A stretch of DNA of 64,000 bases from positions 12,487,140 through 12,551,139 of the forward strand of contig NC_080053.1 in assembly GCF_026212465.1 (NCBI RefSeq), given 5' to 3'. The stretch comes from Amaranthus tricolor (taxonomy: Eukaryota > Streptophyta > Magnoliopsida > Caryophyllales > Amaranthaceae). Below the pieces are notes generated by a model that made no database searches, had not been told where the DNA came from, and saw only the letters and a program-made list of their open reading frames with translations. Shown piece by piece: positions 22,388 through 34,800 of the stretch (positions are counted from its first letter, which is position 1; each line of letters begins with the position of its first letter). The position numbers and the translations under genes were made by a program.

Positions 22388-24262
22388 ATGGCAGCACCTA
22401 CAATGCTTGCTAACATGGTGCTTTTGGTGTTGGTGACGGCCTTATTTGCGTCTTTGCTTGTTAACCCAGGTTTGGCTTTACATATAGTGTATATTACATT
22501 TTTCTATGTTTTTCCTCTCCATTCTTGGTTTTCTCTTTGGTGAGGTCAGAAAACTTCTGCTCTGCTATCATTGTTTTCATGACCTTTTTGTTTCACACAT
22601 ATACCAATGATTCTTCCAACAGTTAAAAGTATATTGTACTTTAAAGAATTGTCTGTCTTTGATATGGTTGTCAGTGAAAGAATTACTAATTCTAAACATT
22701 CTTTCTTACAGTTGTTTAGTTTAACTCAGTCTCTAGGGATCCAACTAACCACTTCTAAAACCATATGGTGTTGTCGTTTAAATACTCGTCGTTCTACTTT
22801 GCGCCTCTTGTTTTGATTGCAGATGAGGAGGGAGGTGGGATTTGATGCACTAAGTCTTACCCTTAGCTTGAAGTTCCATGAATGTTATTTGGTATATCGT
22901 ACTCTTGCATTCTCGAAGTGACAAATAACATACTTTTGACTCATGTTAAGTAGTAATACCCATCTTAATTCAGTCCCTTAAATCTATCCTGCATGCTACT
23001 ATCTTACTATTCATGTTGCTTAGCATAATCTGGTGATCTTTTATGTTAGCTGTTTGCAGTTCAAACGTTCATATTGACATTCAAATGAAATTACAAGGGA
23101 TACATACTAATTTATACCAGTGGAAATTGAAACGGCCATAATGTGATGTTGGAGTCACAACCCAATACTTGCGTCTGAATGTTTGTTTATGGAAACTTTT
23201 TAAAAGTATTTGGCCTGAATTATGAATTACACTATGTTTGGATGACATTTTTAGTGAGAAAAGAAAGGTAGGGAAGGGAAAGATAGGGATGGAAAAGCAA
23301 TGGAAGAGAAATGGAAGAAAATTAACTCTTGTTTGTTTAGGAGGGAAAGAAAAAGAATGGAGACGAGAGTTTTCCCTCAAAATCTTTCCAACTTTGGAGA
23401 GATTGAGACCTTAATCAAAACCGTTCATCTGATCCCTCAAAATCCATTCCTTCCCATTTAGTTATCCAAACAAGGGTATCATCATTCTCTTTCCTTTCCC
23501 TTTATTTCCTTTCATCCAAACACAGCCTGGCCTAGAAATTCTTGTTCCAAAATGTTTAAATGTGTTGCAATATTTCCTGGGGTACTCATAAACATGACTC
23601 ATAGTACAAACGAAATAATGATGAAGCAAAGCATATGATATTTATTCTTTATTGCACCTTCCAACAGTGGCGAAGCCACATTGGGGGGCTGCCAAGGGGC
23701 CGGCCCTTGCAGCCCATTGTCGCGGTCCACTGTCACGGCTTATATTTTAAGTTCGATTCTTTTATTATAAGAACTATATTGCAAGTAAATTTTTCTTTTC
23801 TTGTTTCACCCCTGCCTTCCAACATTATCAATATAGAGAGTATATCTGAGGTCTTTTCCTGATACCTGTATACAACTTTTTCTTGTGATGATAAAGTGAA
23901 AAGAGGGTAGTTGTTAGATTTTACATGTGATTGCTAAATTCTTGCTTAATTGGTGCAGTTATTGGTTTGCATACAAAGGGAAAAGAACGTCAAATTGTGG
24001 CTAATGTAAACCTATCAGCAAGGAAATTACAGCTTAAGGTAAATTAATGTTACAAGTTTGATTGATTTAGTTTCCATAGTGTTGAATCTAACTCTCCATT
24101 TGAAAAAAAAAAAAGAGAAAGTTGATAGGATCAACAGCACCAACATGTACGTATAATGAGTGCAGGGGATGCAAATACAGATGCCGAGCTGAACAGATTC
24201 CAGTGGACAGCAATGACCCTTTAAACAGTGCATATCGTTACAAATGTGTTTGTCATAGGTGA
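22388..24262 (+). CDS. EPFL9: EPFL9 / STOMAGEN precursor, stomata-promoting peptide
   Basis: Precursor of the secreted cysteine-rich peptide that promotes stomatal development by competing with EPF1/EPF2 at the TMM/ERECTA receptors (family knowledge). Coding exons: 22388-22469, 23959-24038 and about 24122-24262, in agreeing phases, giving 100 residues (Arabidopsis has 102). Residues 7-27 form a hydrophobic signal peptide (MLANMVLLVLVTALFASLLV). A variable propeptide follows, then the 45-residue mature part starting IGSTAPTCTYNECRGC and ending YKCVCHR, with the six cysteines in family spacing. Exon 3 is the best evidence. Its acceptor is ambiguous: AAAG before TTG (24122) or AAG before AGA (24116), both in frame, changing two residues in the propeptide; a poly-A tract precedes it. 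Intron 1 (1.5 kb) holds two MITEs; intron 2 is 83 bp. Confidence 0.93.
23230..23529. mobile_element. MITE with CTATGTTTGGATGA ends
   Basis: The stretch starts ACTATGTTTGGATGACA and ends TTTCATCCAAACACAGCC, inverted copies of each other. It has a purine-rich left half and a pyrimidine-rich right half that can pair. A related element lies at 62470-62819. It is in STOMAGEN intron 1. The target duplication was not resolved. Confidence 0.6.
23665..23814. mobile_element. 150-bp hAT MITE in STOMAGEN intron 1
   Basis: It starts CAGTGGCGAAGCC and ends CACCCCTG (inverse CAGGGGTG), the CAGxGGxG ends of hAT elements. A perfect 8-bp duplication CCTTCCAA flanks it (23657-23664 and 23815-23822). It contains no coding sequence. 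It lies 144 bp before exon 2. Confidence 0.85.
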
Positions 24263-24699
24263 ATGCCAATGCTCAATGGTGATTTTGTCAGTTTTTGTGC
24301 TAAATTTTGTAGTTATTTATAGTTAGTCTTAAGAGGGGGTGGGGCCCACTCCTACTTTTATTGCATTTGCTCCCACCCATGTGTGCAAGGAGTAGGATGG
24401 TGCCCCAGATGCCAGATGTGCTTACATTTTCCCCATTTGTAACTTCACTTTATTTCTATTTGTATTACTATTTACTATGCTATAATTGGGATGAGCCCTG
24501 TTAAATAATTAAATTTTGGCGTCTTTTTTAAAAGATTATTATTAATTTTTTTTTTTCTGAAATCTGCGGTTGTAGAAATTCATCTAAGACCATGTTTGGT
24601 AAGGTTTGATGATGAAATTACATGAGTGAATCTCTTATTTTTTGTTTGTTAACGAAGAGAAGGTAAGCATTGCGGATACCAATCACTAATTTCTAAGGG
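24263..24699 (+). other. STOMAGEN 3' region
   Basis: Follows the stop codon; probably holds the 3' UTR, including a GC-richer stretch around 24335-24430. No clear polyadenylation site was chosen. Nothing else is seen. Confidence 0.4.
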
Positions 24700-25410
24700 T
24701 TTGTGTCTAGGTCAAAAAATTTTTGAGACTTTATGATCTAGGTGCGGGTCTTGATCCAAAGAAATAGAGTCAGAATGTAGATCTAGTTGGATCCAAGCTA
24801 AATTCGACCCATACACATTGCTACCTCTTGCAAATTCCAATACTCCATACTTTTGTGTAGGAATAGCCAAGGGTCCTTTTAGGTCCAATTCAATTAGACT
24901 CAGAGCCATACCCATTAGATTTTAGTGCACATAAACTTGGATTTAGACTGTTAGGGTCTGATATTTTAGACCCTGATCTAGATTCGTTGGGAATGATGGA
25001 TCTAGGGCCCTAAACGAGCTTTAATATAATTATTCATACTTAAAGTTTATTACATTTTTTAAGTTTTCATTAGTAGTAAAATGGGTCTATGACTATAAGT
25101 TGTATATAAGTCTAAATAAAGTCTAACTAAATATAAAATAGGTTATTTGTAATGAATTTAAAATGATTTTAGGTTGTATAATAGGTCAAGTCTGAAGAGA
25201 GTCTAACAGGTATCGGTTAGTTGTAGCGAATCTGACTCTTAAAGGATCCAATGAGAGAGTCTGGGTTGCGTTTGGATTTAACGACCCTAGACCCAGACCT
25301 ATTGATGTCTTTGGACTTGAAATCGGACCTAAATGCTCTAGATCTTCAAAAATTGGATGGGTCTAAAGCAGATCTAATAGGATTTTTGGACCCATAATCA
25401 TCCCAACTTT
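24700..25410. repeat. GGGTCTA/GACCC-rich repeat
   Basis: Dense GGGTCTA, GGACC and TAGACCC motifs occur throughout and the block ends GGACCCATAATCATCCC. It is related to 17260-17600 by motif and end sequence. It is probably a non-autonomous DNA element with subterminal repeats; the left end is unclear. Confidence 0.35.
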
Positions 25411-25879
25411 TATACTTATCGTTTACTAATATATTTTTCTCTCCTCTTCCTTCACAAATCTAATCATCTCTTACTCTAAAATATCCTAATTTCTTTATAG
25501 CTTTTTCTTCTTAAATCTCTTTTATGATGGATTTTGTAAGAACAAGTAATTCACATACACAAATGCGCATACAGATCTACTACTCGTATTTTATAGAAAT
25601 AGTTCCTCAATGAAGTTTAGGAAAAGGTAATTATCATTATACATAATATAGGTAACATTTATTTATTTATTTATGATAAAATTACCTAAATATCCTTGTG
25701 GCTAAAACCTAGTCGGCCTAAACTTGCCCCCTAAATAACCTCTTTCAGAACTCTAATATTAGTCGACAAATGATCTCCCTAAATTCGTATGTACCTAATT
25801 AACCCTCCAGCTATTCCAAATACCTCACAGTAACTCATTTTGACCTGAGTTTACCTTTACCTACTGTTACTCTGCCAAA

Positions 25880-26386
25880 ATATACAGCCAGCCTACAATT
25901 ATTCAGATACCTATTTTATTTCCTTAAACTCATCTTACAATCCATTGATCTTGCTTTCATTCAAGTTGTCATTTATTCCTTGATTTCTGTTTTCCGATCT
26001 GACTTGAGCGTTGGAGGGATTTTCCGCAAAACCACCCTCGAGCAAGACTAACATTGTATTGCAGGATTCAAAGTCTTTTCTTAGGTTGTATTGATCTAGC
26101 ATATCAACGGTCGTTGTACCCGAGAACTCTTCATATTCAAGTATTTTAAATGTCTTTTACTTTTTAATTTTGTCACCGAAACAGTTTGACGCCGTTTGTT
26201 AGGACAATTGTTAAAAATACTTAACTCGAACAAAAATCCATGGCTCCAAAAAGAAACCCTACCAACACCGCTACTGTTCATAGTGCTGATACAGATACTT
26301 CCACAGGAGCGGCACACAATTCAGCTCAGACCCACCAAGATCTTGACATACTTGCACAAGACCTTACTACCGCTTTCTCTGTATAA
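25880..26386 (+). mobile_element. Ty3/gypsy (Tat-like) remnant: LTR end, PBS region and gag start
   Basis: An LTR-like 3' part has CTTGAGCGTTGGAGGGATTT, also present in the block at 61543-62060. It is followed by GAAACAGTTTGACGCCGTTT near 26179, close to the GGCGCCGTCTGT primer-site region of Tat/Athila elements. A gag-like frame then starts at 26240. Everything downstream is lost. Confidence 0.55.
26240..26386 (+). pseudogene. Truncated gag start of Ty3/gypsy element
   Basis: A 48-codon frame starting MAPKRNPTNTATV, rich in Thr, Ser and Asn, sits 40 bp after the primer-site-like sequence, where gag begins in Tat elements. It stops at TAA after TTAFSV, and no capsid motif follows. It is a remnant, not a host gene. 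Confidence 0.45.
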
Positions 26387-26504
26387 ATCTGTGCTAAAAT
26401 AGAATCTAGAAAGAAATTAATTCTCTAAAACTATTTTGACCTAGAGTGCTTAATTAAACTTTTCAAGATCTCGAAGCCCCATTCCCCCTTAGCTTTTGGT
26501 CATT

Positions 26505-26740
26505 TATCTAGACTTTACAAATTCTCAAATGAGATGGTCTCATGTTAAAACCATCTCTTTTCAGCTATTTTAATATATATTTACTGTCTTAAAATATTTA
26601 GTTATAATCTTAATGTAATTACTGATAATTTTTAAGTGATAAATTAAACAAATTGGCTAATTATATAAATTATTTTCAAAGTGAGACGGTCTCGTACAAG
26701 ACGAGTTTTCATGACTTTCACCGAACACTTTATTAAAAGA
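26505..26740. mobile_element. MITE-like repeat with GAGACGGTCTC palindromes
   Basis: The left side has GACTTTACAAATTCTCAAAT and GAGATGGTCTC followed by ACCATCTC. The right side has GTGAGACGGTCTCGTACAAG and CATGACTTTC. The sides are inverted and each contains its own palindrome. Boundaries and target duplication are not resolved. Confidence 0.4.
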
Positions 26741-27141
26741 GACTTTAAATTTGTCCATATTAACCGTCTTACTAAAAAGGTGCTCATATTGTTGAATGAC
26801 AAAAGGAATTACCCTAGCTTCCCTTGAAATTGCACTTTATGCTCCACATGAAAAAATAAAAAAAAAATGAATAAGAATAAGGACATGTTCAACTACTGCA
26901 ATACCATGTAAAAGATTAAAAATGTAAGCTATTTTGATTCAATCACCAAGACATTCAACACACAACAAGAAGAGTTAAGGGGAGTTAGGATCCCCTTGAC
27001 ATAACCCATTTATTAGAAAACATCATATTCTCCATAACAAATTTATGAAACTCCCATTCAATACCATCATAAGCATGATTATGATTAAGTGAAAAACCTC
27101 AAACAAAAAAAAAAAGAATTTTATCTATAATAAAGGGAAGA

Positions 27142-27360
27142 ATGGATTTCAACCCATTTGCAAGAAACTTGGTAATCAATTTATATGAGACATTGCATAA
27201 ATTGATTGGCCTTGCTCCTTCATTTAAGAGGATTCTCAAGGAAATAAGCAGTAATTATCCCCTGCATCTCTTCAAAATTATTATGACAATTACAATCTCC
27301 GTCTTTATGACCATATTTTACAAAACCAACAACACTAGAGCCTTAATCCCAAAAAAATAA
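27142..27360 (+). CDS. Small open frame with one hydrophobic segment, doubtful
   Basis: A 72-codon frame starting MDFNPFARNLVINLYETLH. Residues 46-60 (IIMTITISVFMTIFY) are hydrophobic enough for a membrane helix, and the tail is basic. I do not recognise a family and see no promoter, so it may be chance. Confidence 0.15.
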   Translation: MDFNPFARNLVINLYETLHKLIGLAPSFKRILKEISSNYPLHLFKIIMTITISVFMTIFYKTNNTRALIPKK

Positions 27361-27429
27361 ACGCTGTTTTAGTTCTTATTGTCGTCTATATGGATTTTTC
27401 TTCTTAATTTATTCTGATTTTCTACCATC

Positions 27430-27620
27430 TCAATTTGTTAGTCAAGATATTTTATATCATTTTCCACTCATGTCCACCAAGTCATCTTTGGTCTTCCTCG
27501 CCCTCTTTTTATGTCACCTGAGAATCCAACTTTCTATCTTCCTTACCAGTTTGTTAATTTCTCATATTTGCACATGCCCGATTTGACTTTTTCCTCTGGA
27601 ATGCCATTATTATACAGAAC
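27430..27620 (-). pseudogene. RTE-type LINE 3' fragment
   Basis: The minus strand gives GFSGDIKRGRGRPKMTWWT, resembling the C-terminal RGRGRPKxTW motif of plant RTE LINE polyproteins, followed by degenerate sequence. No other LINE domain is visible nearby. Confidence 0.5.
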
Positions 27621-28893
27621 TTAAACCCGACTCGACTTTAAGATGAACCAAAGAAAAACCAACTCGGTTTTTTCCTCTAAAAAGTAATCTTAGCGTTTTT
27701 AATCTATTTTTGTTGGTTGCTATGTCAATGAAACCTTGTGCTCTTTCATGAAGGCTGATGTAATGTCAATTTTTGTGGCAAAATGTGTGGTATTAAGAGC
27801 ATGCATACACCATTATAAATGCAGGTGGTTGCATCAAGGATAAACAAGTTACAGCAATCATGATTCTACTTTTTATGTTCATCTTATCCTTTTCTTCCCA
27901 TTTTTCTCTACATGTTTCTTGTAATTAAATCTTGCAAAATCCTTTACTATATTTCTGAGTTTTCTTCTTATATAATCTCGTTCTTCACATTGATTGATAG
28001 ATAGTGTTTATATCAAAGTGTAAGCTGTTATATCTCAAAAGTGTATTTCAAATTTAAAGCCCAAGCACCGTGTGAGTGGAATAATGCTTTTAGAAAAACT
28101 TTCTAAGTGTCTCGGTTCAGTATCATGATTTCAAAAACTTCTTAGTCTAAATGATCTTTTACAGTGTGATTTTTCAAGTGCAAGTATAAATTTCGGTTTC
28201 ATAAGTTTCATTTCAGAGTTATTGTAATAAGTTGTTCTTTTCTTGTAATCTTCTAAAGTTTGGGGCTTGTATCATCTTTCCTAATACATATCATACTTAT
28301 AACACTAAATATAAGAAAACAAGTTAGGAGATGAAGTTACATTATAAGCCAAATCCAATGACCCGTTGTCTTTAGGTATTGGATGCTGATACAATATGTT
28401 GGTTCATGAATCATATTTCAGTAATCCTCAAACTAAAGATCTTGTGTGGGCAAGCAATGCTTCCTTAATCCGAAATTCTTCAACTCAGAGATCTCAGAAC
28501 TCTCAAAGGATCAAGACGAACAATCTAGCCAACCGCATAAACGCAGATAGTTGTGCAAGTTCAATGTAGCCAACAAGCTCTAAGTTATATACATCAATGA
28601 CAGTAAATGGCAAATAATTAATCTCATTAGGAAAAGTCTGTGCCATTCACTTTAATGACCAGAAAACTTGAATGTTCTCGGGAAATAATTATATACAGAA
28701 CGTTTGTTCAACCCCTTCATGTACCAGGAGTCCGGAAGCAATATTCATCATACTCACAGAACAGTAAGCACCCTCAAATTTTGCGTTTGTCCGCTTTAGC
28801 ATTCTTCTTCCAACAGAGCTCACAGTTAATGCAAAAATGCAACATGAAAATGCAAGCTAGTAGACCGGATATTAAAAATTACGTTTACTGTGC

Positions 28894-31800
28894 TCAAACC
28901 ATTTGCAAATTATCATGGTTTAATTCCATTCTCCGCAACTCGCAAACTCTTTGCAAAGCATACTGACATCTGAGCAACAACAAAAAAAGAAAGCAATTAG
29001 ATGGAGAATTCAGCCATAGGCAAATTTTCATAACTGAAATTGAAATATTACCTCCAGGGAAAATGATCCAGAAACATTGAAGGCGAAATGAGTATCTCCT
29101 TGAAATTTTCTTTGTTAGCAATGATTGCCCCATATGGTGGTTCCCTTTCTTGAGCTCCCCAACCTCTCAGAAGCGGGAAACTTATACCCCTTTGTTTTCG
29201 GATTAGGTGTATAATAAAGCCTGGAAGAAAGAGTTCAGGTGGATCACCAGGTGATCTACTTACAGATGAAGGTACTGCTTCCAAGAACCGAGATACTGGA
29301 TCATTAACAGGATTTTCATCAGGGGCAAAAGAACTAGTAATATCATGTGTCGTACTATTGTGATTTTCTTGATTAGTATGGGATTCTCCATCCAGGAAAG
29401 CATAGCTGCCAAGGTTTATGTTTCCTGTCAACAGAATAGATACGTGAAATTAAGGGCAAGGAAATGACTTGGCAGGAAAAAAACATAAACTGGGATGAAA
29501 TACTTTACCTTCAGGAAAAATCTCCAACTGAGAACCATAAACTTTTTCGGTCGCACAGGTTTGTGTTGCATTACCAGCAATAGATGCATTTGGCATAGAC
29601 TGAAAAAACTTCCCGTTCTGGTACTTACTTACATAAAGAAACAGCTGTGCTAATTTAGAAACTGTGGCTGTATCAGCAGTGCCGCCTTGTGACAATGTAG
29701 TTAACGCTGCAGCTCGCAGCCTTAATATTGAATTGACAGAAAGAAATGATGAAAATTCGCTGTCGTGTACAATGCTGCATGAAAAAAAGAGTACTTATTA
29801 AGTGTAAGCGCATTCTTTGTTTTCCAAAACCTTCAAGTGACCCAGATACCATCTCTTGGGATTAATGGTTACAGTTGTATAATTGAGGAGAAAATAATTG
29901 ACTTATGAAATGTGTCTTTCCTACAAAACCCAACATTTGATCAATAATTATTAATTACCTCGTAATGAAGCTAGAACATGCATCTGCAATAACTGAATCC
30001 ACACACGGAAGAGGTCCATATGCATACACATGCAAGTCTGAGAACCGGCTATAAAGCTGCTTACAATTTAAATTTTCAAGAAATAAAATCAGTTTCATGC
30101 CACCAAAGAAAAATAAATCCTAACCATTAAATACAGGAGAAAAAACCCATACACAGTAATCATACTTCAATCTTTGAATCAAAAGTTTACTCAAAAGCAC
30201 ACTAGGAAATGAAAAACTCTAATGTCCAATAGAAAAAGACCAGTCAAAACAGTTGGGCAGACAGGTTTCTGGTCAGATCAACTCTTGTTAAGGTCATTTA
30301 TGGTCAGATCGTTTCGAGTTTTTGTCGAGAGTTTTATATAAGATACTTTTCACCAGAATTTATTCACAAAAAATATTTTTTTTTGTTTTCATAAAAAAAA
30401 CATCATTTTTAGGGCAACAAAGAAGTACATATAGTCATACAAAAAATGACTAATATAGGACTTTCCGACCAAAAACTGATGACATTGAACAGAAAAAATT
30501 TACAAAATTGGGAAAACAAGTCAAAGCGGTCGGGTTTGGGTTACAGTCGAATTCAACCCTGTTTTTTCGGATTTGATCATTTCTAGATTACGAGTCAATT
30601 TCCGGGTTATAAGATAACCCACCGATTTTCAGTCAGATTACGGGTCAATGTCGGGTTGGATAAAAATTTTACTAGTCCAATAAAGTTGCAATCACTAAAA
30701 CATAAGTGTGTTTCCCTAATACCAAGCAATGTTGAGAAGAAAATTAACGTTTAAAAAATTGGCTTGTTACCCTAATACCAAGCAATGCTGCAATAGCACC
30801 TCCAAGAGAATGCCCCACAATCCGGACTGCATAACCATCACACTCACATCCTGCTCCCAGAAGTGATGAAAGGAATCCCCTAGATTCAAGTGCTGCAAGT
30901 CCGGTAGCACCTTCAGCAGTTAAATCAGATTTAGAGACCAATTCTATGATACATCCAAAATCTGAACTCAGTATTCATACGAGGCTAAGATACTTGATCA
31001 CTGCTTGCAGAAACTGAATAGAACACAACAAAATTTAATAAAAACTCTGAAACTCAACAAGAGAGGACAACACCCTCAAATTGGAAGTTAACTCCAGGAG
31101 AGACAACAAAGAATTTTTTTTCTTGGAAAAAACAGCCCACATGAAAGCTAGAAGCTACTGCTAAGACTTGGACCTTTCATCATTGGTCATTTTGGGGTGG
31201 TAGAGGAACTGGTAAAACAGAAAGACCAAAAAGACTCGTGGTCAAAGGGTTGCATGTGGATGGCACTGTGAGTGACAACAAATAAGGGTTTATGTGCACG
31301 CAACAGGACTAGCACTCAGGCAGAACCAAATCATATGCAACAAGAGATCCTTTGAACGATAAATTCAAAGTTGAGGTGAGCCTAACACGGTGGTAAAGTA
31401 CAGACAAACTGGAACATTTAGAGGTCAAAAAACTAATAGGTAAAATTTCACTTATATTGAATACATCTTAAGTTTTAACAACTACCTTCCAAGTTAATAC
31501 TCAAACTGAACTGGCAATTACTAAATCTTAACCAACAGCAGGCCAACCTCGAAGGTCAACATGCAGGATGAACCAAACAAGTATGATTCATGGCTCCTCA
31601 AACGCATCAAAATTAAAAAAGTCCATGCACGCAAGATATGATTTGAACCTTATAACAGTAACAAACTCCGGTAACTTGTAATTGTAGGGTGATCGTCAAT
31701 CCTGCATGTATAGTGTATAAACAAGGCTGCATTGAATCATATTTGTTGTGGTGTCAAGGTTTACAAAACTACCAAACATCACCACCCTCATTGTATAGGT

Positions 31801-34800
31801 GTAAAAAAAGTCAAGTTTGAAGCTGAATCAAGCGATATTGTGAGATCTCGGCCGATATTTGGAAACATGACAACCGCATCAACGTTGCTATTGCAAGAAT
31901 GTCGATGTCAGAGTGATTAAAGAACTATGCCTAAATAGTAAAGGCAACAGCTATACAAGAATGAAGAAAAACAGAGAGAAGACAAGAAGATATAGGTTTG
32001 AGTGTTTCAAGAATTACATAAAGTATTACAAGTACTAAACATCTTAGTCATCGCTGCCCATTCCGAGGGAGCCAAAGATTTTAACAATGGACTATAGTAA
32101 AGTGGCTTATTCAATCATGGGGCATACATCTACCATCCTTACCGTGCTTAGGACAGAGCCACTCTGAAGGCAATGGTTAATGTAAATGTAATATACCGGT
32201 CGTCACCTGCGCAATCTTATAGTAGAGTTGAGACAATTTGAGATTTCTGTACTCATAATCATTACTAATGCTGTAAATCCGTGAGCAACTGAAGCCTTGG
32301 AATGAGAAATGTCAAACATCACTTTGACATCCATACTATTAACCATGGACAATCCCTTTGACATCCATTGAGTTACACAAATGACAATAATACTCAAGAA
32401 TTCCAGGTTCTTTTTTATCTCAATGCAGTTCCAGATATTTTAGATTTCATCAAAGAAATGTCATGTTCATCCATTCCAAATAACAGATCCAGTATCATCA
32501 TCATTAGCCCCTCCTCTAAGCGGTTCATGACTTGAAGATGTTTTAACTTCCATTCGATACTACTTTAGGTTCTAGAATCAACAATTGGACGAAAGTCTAA
32601 GTAACAAATAAAAGATTCTATTGAAAAAGAAATTCAGATAATATAATATCTACAACTGTAAAACCCATGATTGTGAAATTAATTATGTTCTTCACATTTA
32701 TATGAACTATCTATTTATAATCTTAAATTCATCCAGCATGGCTAACTAACAAAAAAATTGAGGCATGAGCAACATGTGCAGCAGAGATCACTTAATAATT
32801 ACATGGGAACAACAGAGATATATCTTAGGAATGGATAAGTTTTGCAGGTAAACAGTAACATACAGTCTGCATACAGTAAAGAGGGATGAGGCAAGAGAGA
32901 GATTGAGAATACTACAAGGATCCTTAGTGCTATTCGAGGTTCAATATGTAGATATATACAGCCATTTTAGCAACAATGTTTCATCCAGAATCCAGAGGTC
33001 TATCACCGTTAAGTATAGATAATAATTCAGTATTTCACCGAGTACTAGCAACACTTAAAGAGCATTTATTGAATGTAATGCAAAATAGGCTTTATGAAAT
33101 GAAACATGACAAAATAGATGATAAGCTAGAGTATTGCACCAATCTTTGAAAGACCTATATGATTACCTGAGTAGGCCCCTTCAATTTGGTGATAAAGTTC
33201 TCTAGCAGACTCTACTACCCCCGAGTGTCCATAATGTGGGAATGATGAAAGAACATTTTGGCTCACACTAGGAGCAATATGCATGCAACTGTAATCATAA
33301 AGAAACAGAACAGTCAGCATTCATTTTGATCCTCAATCTTACTAACCCTGTAGTATGGTTTCTATATAACATCTTGTTTTCTACTTGTCTTAACAACTTG
33401 AATTATATTCTTAACTGAATGCAGCCCTCTTGGTCTCTTATCAACAAGGACCTGAGAGGTTATTAAATTTTTCCAAGGACTTCCATTGTAATCACAAATT
33501 ATGATGATCAATAACCACATTCCTTGAAAGTTTCAAAATTTATGGTCTTACGTCATTATTTATTGGTGCACATACATCAAAATCCTAAAAAAATTAAGCA
33601 TTATGTAGCTGCAGCAACCATTTGCATATGAACCACAACATCATTCATTTCCATCTAGAATAAGAAAAAGACTCCTTTTATCAATTCCATCTTATTGGAA
33701 CCTCTTCATTGTTTATTCATTGTGACCAGATGCCACACCCTAGTTAATGATGGTAGAGAAAGAGTAACAAGAAAACCAATGTACCGGTACTAAGAACACG
33801 TATTCAATAAGATTGATGGGGAATCTTAGTCATTCAAAATATTCCAAACAGCCCAACTGCAATTTATACTTTTTATTTATTTCTTCTGCACATAGTAACT
33901 AGTATTATGGTTGTGAGTAAAATTTCATTTTAGGGCACTGCTTCATACTTCTTACCAAAACTCCTGCGAACAGAATAAGTATCTCGTTAAAGATAAGGTA
34001 AGTAGTATATAAGAGTCTTAGAAAGATATGGTAAACAGTATCCAAGCTCCCTCCTCCTGGTCTCAGGTAGTCAAGCCAAATTTCAGATAGGGTTGAAATT
34101 GACTATTAACACAGCTCATGTAATGTTTGTGATTCATACACTGGAGACGTTAATTCAATGTTTATTTCAAATGAGGATTTATTACTGTTTGCTTCTGTCG
34201 TGCTTTACTTTTTAAGGACACTCACATGTGAAGGGGGGTCATGAACCCCATCTATAAGCTTGAAAAGCCTTTCCAGAGATTTCCAATTCATTCAGAGATG
34301 AAAGTATAGAACATTCGTTGAGCTTATAAGCGGTCTAGTCCAAATTCTCTTCCTCCTTGTTTCAAGTAGCCCAGGCCAAATTTCACTTTCTTCATCATTT
34401 ATATTATCTATCTCCTTCCTCACCCCACTCCACTTTCATGTTTTCTTCCTACTTTCTTCCGAGTATATTCCGTGAATATTTTCAGCAGCAAGTTAACAAC
34501 CACGCTTCAGTAGATGAGCATTATGTAAGCAACAGTGAACAACCCCCCAGTCTCTAACTTACCAGTCTGAAAATAACATGAACAGTCTCAAAACCCACAC
34601 ATCCCGCATTTATAAATTAAGAAAACCCGACTTTTTTCTAGAGCTTCTTCCTATGTTATTAGTTTGACAAAACTTTCAGTAGATGAGCATTAGGTAAGCA
34701 ACAGCGGGAGATTTTACATTAATGATTTTCTCATAAATATTTACCTCATTTCAGTCCAATTAAATGAAAAAAAAGGTAATAGGCAAGAACACGATACTTT

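Larger units (their letters stand above)
26741..28640. other. Intergenic between STOMAGEN and the lipase gene
   Basis: Apart from the small frame at 27142 and the LINE fragment at 27430, nothing is recognised. The two flanking genes converge here, so 3' UTRs may extend into it. Confidence 0.4.

Noticed and set aside
24027..24269. 80-codon minus-strand frame
   Set aside because: Antisense to STOMAGEN exons 2 and 3.
31732..31920. 62-codon frame with CCG and HHHPHC residues
   Set aside because: Lies in a lipase intron, has no family signature, and length is within chance.
34357..34557. 66-codon plus-strand frame
   Set aside because: Intronic, low complexity (Ser/Phe/His), no motif.
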